Source: Methylobacter sp. (GTDB taxonomy: Bacteria; Pseudomonadota; Gammaproteobacteria; Methylococcales; Methylomonadaceae). Taken from it: DNA of 64,000 nucleotides. The translations under genes and the position numbers were made by a program. The notes under the pieces were generated by a model. That model was not told the origin of the DNA. It made no database searches and saw nothing but the letters and a program-made list of their open reading frames with translations. The stretch lies in the NCBI GenBank assembly GCA_004299305.1, contig SCPZ01000050.1, positions 1 through 64,000 of the forward strand, in the 5' to 3' direction. Positions 46,062 through 54,590 of this stretch are shown here, piece after piece (within the stretch, counting starts at the first letter, position 1; every line of letters starts with the position of its first letter).

Positions 46062-47150
46062 TTAATTGGGATTTTTAATCGACTTCATCGTCTTATCGGC
46101 TTGTGTTTTGTCTGTTTTGGCTGCCGATTTCTCAGTTTGAGCCGGGGGCGTCGTCTCTGTTTTGGTAGGAGACGCTTTCAGCGTAGTCGATGGCTTATTA
46201 TCTACAGTTTTTGTTGTGTCTACCTTTGCGGCTTGGGGCAGCTGCGTTGTCAGTGCGGTTTTGTCCGGTGGTGGCGTTACGGTGTCATTGCCTATCAGCA
46301 AGGGTAGGGCGTTAAGAGAACTGCCGGTGACGATTATTTTTGCATTGTTGGAACGCGCCAGTTCCAGGGTCGCGTTGATGCCGGTTAAGCGCAAATAGCT
46401 GGGTAGGTCTTTTGTTCCGATATTGTCGAACAGTGCGCGAACGCCTTCGCCTTCGATGCTTTTGCGCGCTTTTTCCTTGCTTTCGACTTGCAGGCGGAAA
46501 TCATATTCGAGTTGGCGCTGGTATTGTTCAATCTTAGATTCTATGGCGGTGGCTATCCGCTCAGGAAGTATTATCGAGCGCAGCATTATTTTGTCGAACT
46601 CGATCAGTACCACGCCAGCCGGGCTATAGGCATTTTCCTCCGATAAGCGGGCACGCATTGCGTCTAATATTTCTTCCCTGGCTTCGCTCCGTTGGGTGCT
46701 GTAGAACTCTTCCGCTCCGTACTGGCTGATTACCGATCGCGCTATTGATCCGAGCTCCGGGATTAGTATGACGTCGAGGTAGTCCGGTCCGACTTCTTTA
46801 TGCAGCATGCCGAGCGTTTCCCGTTTAACACGAAAAAGAAACGAGATGTGTGTTTTGATTAACAAGCCCTCTTTGCTGATGGTATCGAATTCTCGATCAA
46901 CCAGTTGCGCTCTTGCATCGTAATCGTACAGTTCGTCCCAGGGAAATTTCAGATGTGTGCCTTCCGGGACAGCAGGTCCGAGGTCGGTCCCGTGATAGAA
47001 GCGGTACCACCTTACCCCTAAGTGACCGGAAGGTATGGTTACCAACATGGTCGGCGATAAGTAGACGAACAATAGCCCTAGTACCATCACCGTGAGGGTA
47101 ATGGACATCATATATTTTTCGTGAAAGCGTTTTAAAGCTGGGGATTGCAT
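46062..47150 (-). CDS. SPFH/prohibitin-family membrane protein
   Basis: 362 residues. One N-terminal transmembrane helix (about 15-36), an SPFH/band-7 domain (about 40-250; VTIPSGHLGVRWYRF, IKTHISFLFRV, VILIPELGSIARSV), a helical coiled coil (YQRQLEYDFRLQVESKEKAR) and a Thr/Lys-rich low-complexity tail. Prohibitin-like proteins form large membrane-scaffold rings that organise proteases or membrane microdomains. It is the last gene of a minus-strand cluster and starts nine bases after the ABC transporter's stop, so the two are probably co-transcribed. Confidence 0.85.
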   Translation of the reverse strand: MQSPALKRFHEKYMMSITLTVMVLGLLFVYLSPTMLVTIPSGHLGVRWYRFYHGTDLGPAVPEGTHLKFPWDELYDYDARAQLVDREFDTISKEGLLIKTHISFLFRVKRETLGMLHKEVGPDYLDVILIPELGSIARSVISQYGAEEFYSTQRSEAREEILDAMRARLSEENAYSPAGVVLIEFDKIMLRSIILPERIATAIESKIEQYQRQLEYDFRLQVESKEKARKSIEGEGVRALFDNIGTKDLPSYLRLTGINATLELARSNNAKIIVTGSSLNALPLLIGNDTVTPPPDKTALTTQLPQAAKVDTTKTVDNKPSTTLKASPTKTETTPPAQTEKSAAKTDKTQADKTMKSIKNPN

Positions 47151-47159
47151 AGATTAGTA

Positions 47160-48797
47160 CTATTGGAGTGGTTTTTTGCGGACATCCGATGCTACACGGC
47201 CTTCTTCAAGGGCGATGCATCTATCCGCTGTGTCAAAATAGCGATCATCGTGGGTAATTGCGATGATGGTTTTGCCCAAAGCTTTTAAGCGCGGCAACAA
47301 TTCCTGATAGAATTTACGGCGAAAATGAGGGTCTTGGTCTGCGGCCCATTCATCGAGCACGATAATGGGTTTATCTTCAAGTAATGTTACCAGTAAAGCG
47401 AGACGCTTGCGCTGCCCGGTGCTCAGGTCGATTGTATCGAAGGTATTGCCGCCTAATAAACGGACTTTTCCCATCAGTTCAAGCAGATGGCACAATTCTT
47501 CAATGATTTTAGGGTCTGGGGTGCGCAGTCCGTATAACTGTTTAAATAAATGGTAATCGGCGAAAATAACCGAAAATTTGCTGCGATAGGCTGTATAAGT
47601 GTCCGCTGAAAGGGCTTGCTGATCAATGCGAATAACGCCTTTTTCGGGATAATACAGACCGACCAGCAGTTTAAGTAAGGTGGATTTTCCCGAACCGTTG
47701 CCGCCGGTAATAAATAGGGTGTCTCCCTGACGAATCCTGAAATTGAAGGGGCCTACCGTAAACATGTCTACCGATTTATTGTCTGTATAAGTAAAGCTGA
47801 CCGTGTCGAAATGTATTTCTTCAAATGTGGATGGCAATGAACGTTCTGTCATTCCCTGTGTTTGGGCAGCGAGGGATTGGAGCAGGTGCTCTAATCTGAC
47901 TAGGTTTTCGGCGGCGGCATTGGCGGTGGCGAATATAGGTATCGCTTGGGTGACCATGGCCAGGGGACCCATGATAAATAACATAGAGGCTGCGGTACGC
48001 GCGGCGACCCCCGCTTCGACGCTGAAAAACATCGGCGCCACGAACACGATGATGCCAAGTAGAAGAAAGGTCATGGTTTGGCTCAGCACGAATTCCTGGG
48101 CTGCACGGCCCTGGAATGCAATCTTCACGTCGCGTGCCCGCGTGGCGGCGATGTCGATCTCCGCCAAAACGGCACTACGTCTAGGTACGCTCATTTTGAC
48201 TTCTTTAAAGCCTTCGAGTACGTCGCGTAGACCATCGTATAAATGATTTTCCTCTTGGAAAACTATGTTTAGTTCGTCGCGTAGCGAGTTCATGTGCCGC
48301 AGGATTAGCAGCATGGAGAACGCAATGAAACTCAGGCTTAGCGCAAATGCTATTTTATTATTGAGAAACACATAAACCATCGCCAGTACGATCATGATGA
48401 CCGATTGAACCGCTATGACCAGTGTATTAGATGCTTGGGATATGGTTTGCGTATCCCGTATCATTCCAGCGAGGATTTCCGAGCGTCCTATGTGTTCTAA
48501 AGGAAGCAATTCTGCCTGACTGATGCTTTCCACTAACGCCATGCGCAAGTCGTGGATCATCGATTCCACTTCGCTGGCGGTAATGCGCATCAAACCGCGT
48601 TGGCTGACAATGTAAATGCCGATCACCAATCCGAACATGGCGACAGTGCGTAAATCCAGCTCAGTTTGTACAACCCCGGCGGAGCTGCTGATAAGTGTCA
48701 TCACCAAGACATTGCTCACGCCTGAAAGCAGGGCGAGTATAATGAATACGTGCGCCGGCGTTTTTATATGGCGGCGAATCAGTTCGAATGAAGGCAT
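47160..48797 (-). CDS. ABC transporter, cyclic-peptide-exporter type (permease fused to ATPase)
   Basis: 545 residues, one polypeptide with six predicted helices (about 15-310) and a C-terminal ATPase. Walker A is TGGNGSGKSTLL (about 363-374), the signature is LSTGQRKRLALL instead of LSGGQ, and Walker B is PIIVLDEWAADQDPHFRR. The STGQRKRL signature and DEWAADQDP are typical of the PvdE/SyrD-type cyclic peptide exporters (COG4615). Substrate unknown. Neighbouring genes encode an SPFH protein, a two-helix membrane protein and a DUF697-like protein; no nonribosomal peptide synthetase is in the window. Confidence 0.9.
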   Translation of the reverse strand: MPSFELIRRHIKTPAHVFIILALLSGVSNVLVMTLISSSAGVVQTELDLRTVAMFGLVIGIYIVSQRGLMRITASEVESMIHDLRMALVESISQAELLPLEHIGRSEILAGMIRDTQTISQASNTLVIAVQSVIMIVLAMVYVFLNNKIAFALSLSFIAFSMLLILRHMNSLRDELNIVFQEENHLYDGLRDVLEGFKEVKMSVPRRSAVLAEIDIAATRARDVKIAFQGRAAQEFVLSQTMTFLLLGIIVFVAPMFFSVEAGVAARTAASMLFIMGPLAMVTQAIPIFATANAAAENLVRLEHLLQSLAAQTQGMTERSLPSTFEEIHFDTVSFTYTDNKSVDMFTVGPFNFRIRQGDTLFITGGNGSGKSTLLKLLVGLYYPEKGVIRIDQQALSADTYTAYRSKFSVIFADYHLFKQLYGLRTPDPKIIEELCHLLELMGKVRLLGGNTFDTIDLSTGQRKRLALLVTLLEDKPIIVLDEWAADQDPHFRRKFYQELLPRLKALGKTIIAITHDDRYFDTADRCIALEEGRVASDVRKKPLQ

Positions 48798-48818
48798 GAA
48801 TATATGTGGTCTGTTAGA

Positions 48819-49016
48819 CTAAGTCTGGGTTTCGGTAAGCTTTGATTTTTTTACGGATGACCTAGTGATATAAAGGATCAATAACATCAAAAAGGGCGTA
48901 AGCACTATGGACAGGGAAAAAGTTACCAGAAATCCAGATCGCCGACCAATGGCGCATAAGCCAACGAATAGCGAAATTATCAAATAATATATGGCAAGGA
49001 GCGACAGCGTTGGCAT
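48819..49016 (-). CDS. Small two-helix membrane protein
   Basis: 65 residues: helix 1 (about 4-24, LSLLAIYYLIISLFVGLCAI), a short GRRSGF turn, helix 2 (about 30-50) and a basic tail. The pattern GRRSGFLVTFSLSIVLTPF recalls a widespread family of tiny membrane proteins (GRxxGFWxxFxxSLLLTP). It lies 21 bases before the ABC gene and probably belongs to the same transcript. The start has no clear Shine-Dalgarno. Confidence 0.65.
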   Translation of the reverse strand: MPTLSLLAIYYLIISLFVGLCAIGRRSGFLVTFSLSIVLTPFLMLLILYITRSSVKKSKLTETQT

Positions 49017-49045
49017 GGTGAAGGATGTTTAGGTGACGTTAGTCT

Positions 49046-49156
49046 TTAAGCGGCGTTCTTCGCGGGCGTTTCTTTATTGCCTTTTGCACCAATGACACCT
49101 TTAAAGTAAGGGTGGCAAGAGCGTAACTTAATGCTATTGACTGTTAAAACGTTCAT
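49046..49156 (-). CDS. Candidate 36-residue peptide gene upstream of the ABC exporter
   Basis: A minus-strand frame with ATG at 49154-49156 preceded by GAGG nine bases upstream, ending TAA at 49046. The peptide starts MNVLTVNSIKLRSCHPYF and ends KETPAKNAA: one Cys, a Gly-rich middle (KGVIGAKG) and a small basic tail. It lies in the same direction as, and just before, the two-helix protein and cyclic-peptide-type exporter. It could be an exported peptide precursor, but it is short, I recognise no family, and an inverted repeat overlaps its start. I consider it speculative. Confidence 0.35.
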   Translation of the reverse strand: MNVLTVNSIKLRSCHPYFKGVIGAKGNKETPAKNAA

Positions 49157-49184
49157 GCTTTGTTGCCTCGGCACGAACGTTTTA
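49145..49184. promoter_or_regulatory. Perfect 10-bp inverted repeat with 20-base spacer
   Basis: TAAAACGTTC at 49145-49154 and GAACGTTTTA at 49175-49184. It may form a hairpin or be an operator of the SPFH/ABC cluster; it covers the start region of the candidate 36-residue peptide. It lies 79 bases beyond the DUF697 gene's stop. Confidence 0.5.
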
Positions 49185-49262
49185 GTTTAGTATCATTCGC
49201 AACCAAGATTCCCCGCACTTTTTGATACGCAGTAAACCTAATATCGCGATGTACGCATTGAA

Positions 49263-49826
49263 TTACTTTTTAGCATTTCCACTGATGTTAGTCGCGTCGG
49301 TTGGCGCCGCTTTATCTACTTCGGCTTGAGCGTTATCCGATTTCTTGGATTTCAGCGCGGCTTCGAACTCACGTTTGTAATGTACACGTATCTTGTCAGC
49401 ATCGAAGGTGAGTAGTGTGCCGCCAGTTTGGAAATGCTCTGAAAATACTTTACCGACTGCATAGGTTGAAGCGAAAGCCAACGCTGGGCCGACAAAATAC
49501 CAAGCCGCCACGCCTACGACTGGAATAGCTCTGGCTAGAGTTGCAACACCGCCAGCTATGCCGGTTGGAGCAATTCCGCCAACCAGTGAGCCAACCAATG
49601 CTTTGACACGGGACTCTTCAAAGGGAATATCAAAAGCTTTGGCCAAGTCATATACCATTTTGACCTGGACGCCGCCGACCAGCACAGCGTCTACCAGTGG
49701 CAGCGGAATGAGGCCAACACCCGCAGCAATCAGGCTATATCGTTTAATAAGGGGACTTGCTATGGTATCGGCATCGACGACAGATTCCGGAAAAAGAGTT
49801 ATTTCTTCGTTTACGGTTGCATTCAT
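49263..49826 (-). CDS. DUF697-like membrane protein (YcjF-related)
   Basis: 187 residues. KRYSLIAAGVGLIPLPLVDAV and QVKMVYDLAKAFDIPFEESR are the conserved DUF697 blocks (GLIPLPLxDAxxVxxxQxxMVxxLA). Gly/Ala-rich hydrophobic segments follow (about 75-100 and 105-135: GGIAPTGIAGGVATLARAIP, VGVAAWYFVGPALAFASTY), then a charged tail. The family is associated with small GTPases and membrane stress proteins; function here unknown. It is probably the first gene of the minus-strand SPFH/ABC cluster. AAAGGAT lies upstream of the ATG. Confidence 0.8.
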   Translation of the reverse strand: MNATVNEEITLFPESVVDADTIASPLIKRYSLIAAGVGLIPLPLVDAVLVGGVQVKMVYDLAKAFDIPFEESRVKALVGSLVGGIAPTGIAGGVATLARAIPVVGVAAWYFVGPALAFASTYAVGKVFSEHFQTGGTLLTFDADKIRVHYKREFEAALKSKKSDNAQAEVDKAAPTDATNISGNAKK

Positions 49827-50034
49827 GGGCTTTATCCTTTTGGAGTCTAAGTTAAATTCAAGCCGTTTAAGTCTACACTAAAACAGGCGGGATATGGAAC
49901 TAAAAAAAAAATATTATTTATCTTATTATTCAATTGGTTGCAATGCTGGTGTGGCGTGTAAGCCATGGCGGACATACGGCCTGTTTTGAAATAAAGCTGA
50001 AGCAAAAGGCATGTGGCACGAATGCTTTATAGTA

Positions 50035-51450
50035 TCAACTATGTGGGGCTTCTTGATTTTCCGAAACTTTTTCCACCCAGCCGCCGCCAAATGCTTTGTA
50101 TAAATTAATCAGCGCTTGCAATGCGTTGCTACGGCCTGTTGCGAGGGAGAGCTTTACATTGAACAGGTTGCGTTGTGCATCCAGTACTTCCAGGTAATTG
50201 GTAAGGCCGTTGTTGTAACGTAGCCACGCCAATCTTAAATATTCGTGTAAGGCAATTTCTTGCCGACTAAGCGCTTGCACTTGTTCTTGGGTTTTATTGT
50301 TATCCACCAGCGCATCTTCGGTTTCTCTAAAGGCTTGCAACAGTGTGCTTTGATAGCGCAATAACGCCTGTTGTTCACGCGCCTCGGCGGCTTTTACCTG
50401 ACCGGCAATTTTGCCTGCGGTAAACAGGGGCATAGCCAGCCCTACACCGTAACTCCACATACCTGCCGGCCCTGATAGTAGACGGCTAAAGTCGGCGCTG
50501 GCGCCGCCTAGTGATCCGGTTACTGTGAATTTGGGGAAATATTCGCCTTTGGCAACGCCGATATTGGCGCTGGCGGCGATTAAGTCCTGTTCTGCTTGGC
50601 GTATATCGGGACGGCGGGTTAATAACTCTGACGGTAGGCCGGCAGGTACGCCGGGCAAGTGCAGTTCGGCTAGCGGTAGGCCGCGTTCTATCGCGATGGG
50701 GTTATGGCCCAGCAGTACACTCAATTCGTGTTCTTTTTGCGCCACCTGTTTTTCCAGTTGCGGTACGAGTGCTGCGGCGTTATGTACTTCCGATTCCGCT
50801 TGGCGTACTTGTGCTTCTGAATTGAGTTCGCCTTCGAAACGCGCCTGGGCGATACGGTAAGCTTCTTGGCGGTCAGTTAAAGTTTGCTTGGCAATTTCTA
50901 AACGCAGATCCAGTTCGCACAATTGCACGTATGAACGCGCCACGCCGGTAACTAAAGTGAGCACCACAGTGCGGCGGATTTCTTCCTGCCCATAGAGGTT
51001 GGCGCGGGCGGCTTCTGTGGCGCGCCGTAATCTACCCCATACGTCTATTTCCCAAGACAGGTTTAGAGCGGACTGAATGCTGTTAAACGCAGGGGTGGGA
51101 ACAGCGCCGTAAGCCGCCTCGGAAGTTTTTTGCTGTTGGCCTGACGCGCTGCCGCTAATTTGCGGAAACAAGTCGGCACGGGTGACGCTGTATAGTCCCA
51201 AATATTCTTCCACGGTAGCCGTGGCGATCAGCAAGTCTTTGTTGTATAGCAGCGCTTGTTCAATGAGCCTCGTCAGTTGGGGGTCGCCGAATTGCTCCCA
51301 CCAGCGGCTATCGACGGCTGCAACGGTTTCGGCAGGCGCAAAACGCCAAGCCTCGGGAATAGATGCGTCGGGCCGTTGGTAATCCGGGCCGATCATGAAG
51401 CAGCCGCTTAGCGCTAAGGGGAGTAACAGGGAAATAGACGTGTGGCGCAT
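50035..51450 (-). CDS. RND efflux outer-membrane factor (OprM/NodT family lipoprotein)
   Basis: 471 residues with signal peptide and lipobox (LALSGC, Cys about 17). GPDYQRPD follows, the usual start of mature OprM-type proteins. Two repeated OEP halves contain long helices (ATVEEYLGLYSVTRADLFPQ; GVGLAMPLFTAGKIAGQVKA). It forms the outer-membrane channel of the tripartite pump encoded upstream and begins two bases after the pump gene's stop. Confidence 0.94.
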   Translation of the reverse strand: MRHTSISLLLPLALSGCFMIGPDYQRPDASIPEAWRFAPAETVAAVDSRWWEQFGDPQLTRLIEQALLYNKDLLIATATVEEYLGLYSVTRADLFPQISGSASGQQQKTSEAAYGAVPTPAFNSIQSALNLSWEIDVWGRLRRATEAARANLYGQEEIRRTVVLTLVTGVARSYVQLCELDLRLEIAKQTLTDRQEAYRIAQARFEGELNSEAQVRQAESEVHNAAALVPQLEKQVAQKEHELSVLLGHNPIAIERGLPLAELHLPGVPAGLPSELLTRRPDIRQAEQDLIAASANIGVAKGEYFPKFTVTGSLGGASADFSRLLSGPAGMWSYGVGLAMPLFTAGKIAGQVKAAEAREQQALLRYQSTLLQAFRETEDALVDNNKTQEQVQALSRQEIALHEYLRLAWLRYNNGLTNYLEVLDAQRNLFNVKLSLATGRSNALQALINLYKAFGGGWVEKVSENQEAPHS

Positions 51451-51452
51451 GA

Positions 51453-54400
51453 TTAGGCTTCCTCTTTTGCAACAATGCTATCGGTTCGCTTTGTTGCCCG
51501 GTTTACTCTGCTGCCTTCCAGCAGCACGAAAAATAACGGCACGAAAAACACCGCTAACAAGGTAGCGCTGACCATGCCGCCCATAATGCCAACACCGATG
51601 GAGTGGCGGCTGTTTGCGCCCGCGCCAGTGCTGAGGACTAAGGGCAATACGCCAAGAATGAAGGAAAAGGAGGTCATCAGGATCGGACGAAATCGGAGTC
51701 GGCAAGCTTCCAGAGCGGCATCCACCACATTCATGCCCTGCTCGTGTTTAAGCGAGGCGAATTCAATGATGAGTATGGCGTTCTTGGCGCTGAGAGCGAT
51801 CAGCGTGACCAAGCCGATTTGGAAGTAAACATCGTCTTGCATGTGACTGGCCCAGACCACGAGAAAGGCGCCGAACAGGCCGAAAGGTACTGCCAACATG
51901 ACGGCGAAAGGCAGTATCAGTCTTTCGTATTGGGCTGCGAGAATCAGGAATACCATAATGATGCCGTAGATAAATGCGGAACCGGATGAGCTGCCGGATG
52001 CCTTTTCTTGAAATGATTGCCCGCCCCAGGCGAATGACATGTTGTCCGGCAGGACTTCTTGCGCTGCCTGTTCCATGGCTAACATAGCTTGGCCGGAGCT
52101 ATAGCCCGCCGCCGCGCCGCCGTTGATGCGGGCAGCCGGGAAACCGTTGAAACGGCTGATGGCGTTGGGACCGTTGGCATAATGTACGCTAATCAAGCTG
52201 CTTAGGGGGATCATCGCTCCGGAGTTGCTGCGTACAAAAATCTTTTCGATATCTTCAGGGCGGCTGCGGTATTGCGGGTCCGCTTGTAGCAATACCCGGT
52301 AGGTGCGGCCGAATTTGTTGAAATCGTTGACATAGGTGGTGTTGAACATACCTTGCAGAGTATCGAACACATCGCCGATAGCTACGCCCATAGCCCAGGC
52401 TTTGTCTCGGTCGAGCTTGATAGACAGTTGTTGCGAGTTGGAGTTAATGGAGGATGATACGCCTTGTAATTCATGGCGTCGGCTCGCGTTGGCGATAACT
52501 TTCTGGGTCATGGCTTCCAATGCTGCGGTATCGCCGACGCCTTGATTGAGCAACCAGAATTCGAAACCGCCGGCCATACCGAGACCGGGGATGGAAGGCG
52601 GATTCATGACCATTACCAGCGCTTCTTTGATGCTGGAGGCCTGTTGCATCAATCTGCCCATCACGTTTTCGGCCTGCAGTTCGGGTTTGACTCTATCTTT
52701 CCAGTTTTTCATAGAGAGAAATAACACCCCGGCATTGGATGCGTTACCGCCATCCATCAAATTCATGCCGGTAATAGAAGCTATGTCGCGCAGTGCAGGA
52801 TTATCTTTTACCAAGTTTTCCACCTGCTGGATTACGGCGTTGGTGCGATCCAGGCTGGCCGCGTCGGGCAGCATAACGACGGTAAACAATGTGCCTTGGT
52901 CTTCAGGGGGAACAAAACTGGTGGGGACGATTTTAAACAGGCCGACGATGGCGACGACCATGCAAAGATACAGCACTATGCCGACCGCAGTATGCCGTAA
53001 CAGCCAGCGGATACCGCCGAGGTAGCGTTGGGTGGCTTTTTCCAGCGTGGCGTCGAACCATTGGAACAGGCGCGGCTTTTGGCGCTCGGTCGGTTGGATA
53101 AGAATGGCCGCCAGCGCCGGACTCAGGGTGAGGGCAACGATGGCGGACAGGGCCACCGATATGGCGATGGTGATGGCGAATTGTTTGTAGAGTTGTCCGG
53201 TCATGCCGCCGAGGAAGGATACCGGCAGGAATACGGCGATTAGCACCAAGGTGGTGGCGATCACCGGGCCTGCCACTTCAGACAGGGCGTGGGTAGCTGC
53301 CTCGCGTCCTTTAAGTCCCAGTTCGCGCATATTGCGTTCGACGTTTTCGATTACCACGATTGCATCGTCGACCACCAGTCCGATGGCGAGCACCATGCCG
53401 AACAGGGTCAGCGTGTTAACCGAAAAGCCCAGAAAGTACATGCCTGCCAAGGTGCCGATAATGGATACCGGTACGGCCAAGGTTGGAATAAGAGTGGCAC
53501 GCCAATTTTGCAGGAATAAGAACACCACTGCGATAACCAAAATAATGGCTTCAAACAGGGTGTGAATAACTTCCTCAATGGATATTTCTACAAATTCAGT
53601 CGTGTCGTAAGGAATGCCATAGCTGATGCCTGCCGGAAATGTGGTGGACAGGCGATCCATGGTTGCCCTGACTTGGGCGGCTACATCCAGCGCATTGGCG
53701 CCGGGTTGTTGATATACGGCTATCAGGGTGGCGTTTTCTCCGTTAAGCCGGGTCAGCATGTCATAGCTCTGCGCGCCCAGTTCCACTGTTGCGACGTCGC
53801 GTAAACGGATTGCAGCGCCTTCATTATTGGCGCGCAGGATAATATCTTCAAACTCTTTCGGGTCGGTGAGGCGGCCTTCAGCCGCTACGGGCAAGGTTAG
53901 CGCTATGGGTTCGGAAGTCGGTCTCTGTCCGATCTGGCCGACGGCGAATTGGGTATTTTGCTGGGATATTGCACTACGGATGTCTGATGTGGTGATGCCG
54001 AGATGCGCCATATTGTCGGGTTTTAACCAGATGCGCATCGCGTAGTCGGAGGAACCCATTGGGGCGACTTGGTTGGCTCCGGGAATTTGCTTGAGTTTGT
54101 CCAATATATGCAAGCTGGCGTAATTACTGACGTAGGTGGGGTCGTAACGGCCATCCGATTTGATTGCCACCATCAGCAAAATACTGGACGTGGACTTTGT
54201 TACCGATACGCCGTTACGGCGCACCTCATCCGGCAGTTGCGCTTCGGCCATTTTGACGCGGTTTTGTACATCGATCTGGGCCTTATCTATATCGGTACCG
54301 ATGTCGAACACGATGCTCAGGCCAAGTGAACCATTGGATGAACTGGTAGAGTTCATGTAAAGCATGTTTTCGGCGCCGTTTACTTGTTGCTCAATCGGCG

Positions 54401-54590
54401 CGGCGATGGTTTGCGCTACGGTTTCGGCGCTGGCGCCGGGGTAGACCGTGGATACTTGGATTTGCGGCGGGGAAATATCGGGAAACTGAGCCACCGGCAG
54501 CTGGCGTAAGGCCAATAAACCGGCCATCACGATGACTATCGAGATGATCGCCGCGAAAATAGGGCGGGTGATGAAAAATGCAATATTCAC
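51453..54590 (-). CDS. RND efflux inner-membrane pump (AcrB/MexF type)
   Basis: 1,045 residues, full length for HAE1-type drug exporters. It starts MNIAFFITRPIFAAIISIVI. Two sets of six helices flank the porter loops. GLVVDDAIVVIENVERN holds the essential Asp pair of helix 4 (about 407-408). GFSVNTLTLFGMVLAIG and the second-half motif QIGLVTLIALSAKNAILIIEFA are typical. It acts as a proton-driven trimer exporting drugs, solvents or dyes; the substrate is not readable from sequence. Its ATG overlaps the adaptor gene's stop (ATGA). Confidence 0.96.
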   Translation of the reverse strand: MNIAFFITRPIFAAIISIVIVMAGLLALRQLPVAQFPDISPPQIQVSTVYPGASAETVAQTIAAPIEQQVNGAENMLYMNSTSSSNGSLGLSIVFDIGTDIDKAQIDVQNRVKMAEAQLPDEVRRNGVSVTKSTSSILLMVAIKSDGRYDPTYVSNYASLHILDKLKQIPGANQVAPMGSSDYAMRIWLKPDNMAHLGITTSDIRSAISQQNTQFAVGQIGQRPTSEPIALTLPVAAEGRLTDPKEFEDIILRANNEGAAIRLRDVATVELGAQSYDMLTRLNGENATLIAVYQQPGANALDVAAQVRATMDRLSTTFPAGISYGIPYDTTEFVEISIEEVIHTLFEAIILVIAVVFLFLQNWRATLIPTLAVPVSIIGTLAGMYFLGFSVNTLTLFGMVLAIGLVVDDAIVVIENVERNMRELGLKGREAATHALSEVAGPVIATTLVLIAVFLPVSFLGGMTGQLYKQFAITIAISVALSAIVALTLSPALAAILIQPTERQKPRLFQWFDATLEKATQRYLGGIRWLLRHTAVGIVLYLCMVVAIVGLFKIVPTSFVPPEDQGTLFTVVMLPDAASLDRTNAVIQQVENLVKDNPALRDIASITGMNLMDGGNASNAGVLFLSMKNWKDRVKPELQAENVMGRLMQQASSIKEALVMVMNPPSIPGLGMAGGFEFWLLNQGVGDTAALEAMTQKVIANASRRHELQGVSSSINSNSQQLSIKLDRDKAWAMGVAIGDVFDTLQGMFNTTYVNDFNKFGRTYRVLLQADPQYRSRPEDIEKIFVRSNSGAMIPLSSLISVHYANGPNAISRFNGFPAARINGGAAAGYSSGQAMLAMEQAAQEVLPDNMSFAWGGQSFQEKASGSSSGSAFIYGIIMVFLILAAQYERLILPFAVMLAVPFGLFGAFLVVWASHMQDDVYFQIGLVTLIALSAKNAILIIEFASLKHEQGMNVVDAALEACRLRFRPILMTSFSFILGVLPLVLSTGAGANSRHSIGVGIMGGMVSATLLAVFFVPLFFVLLEGSRVNRATKRTDSIVAKEEA

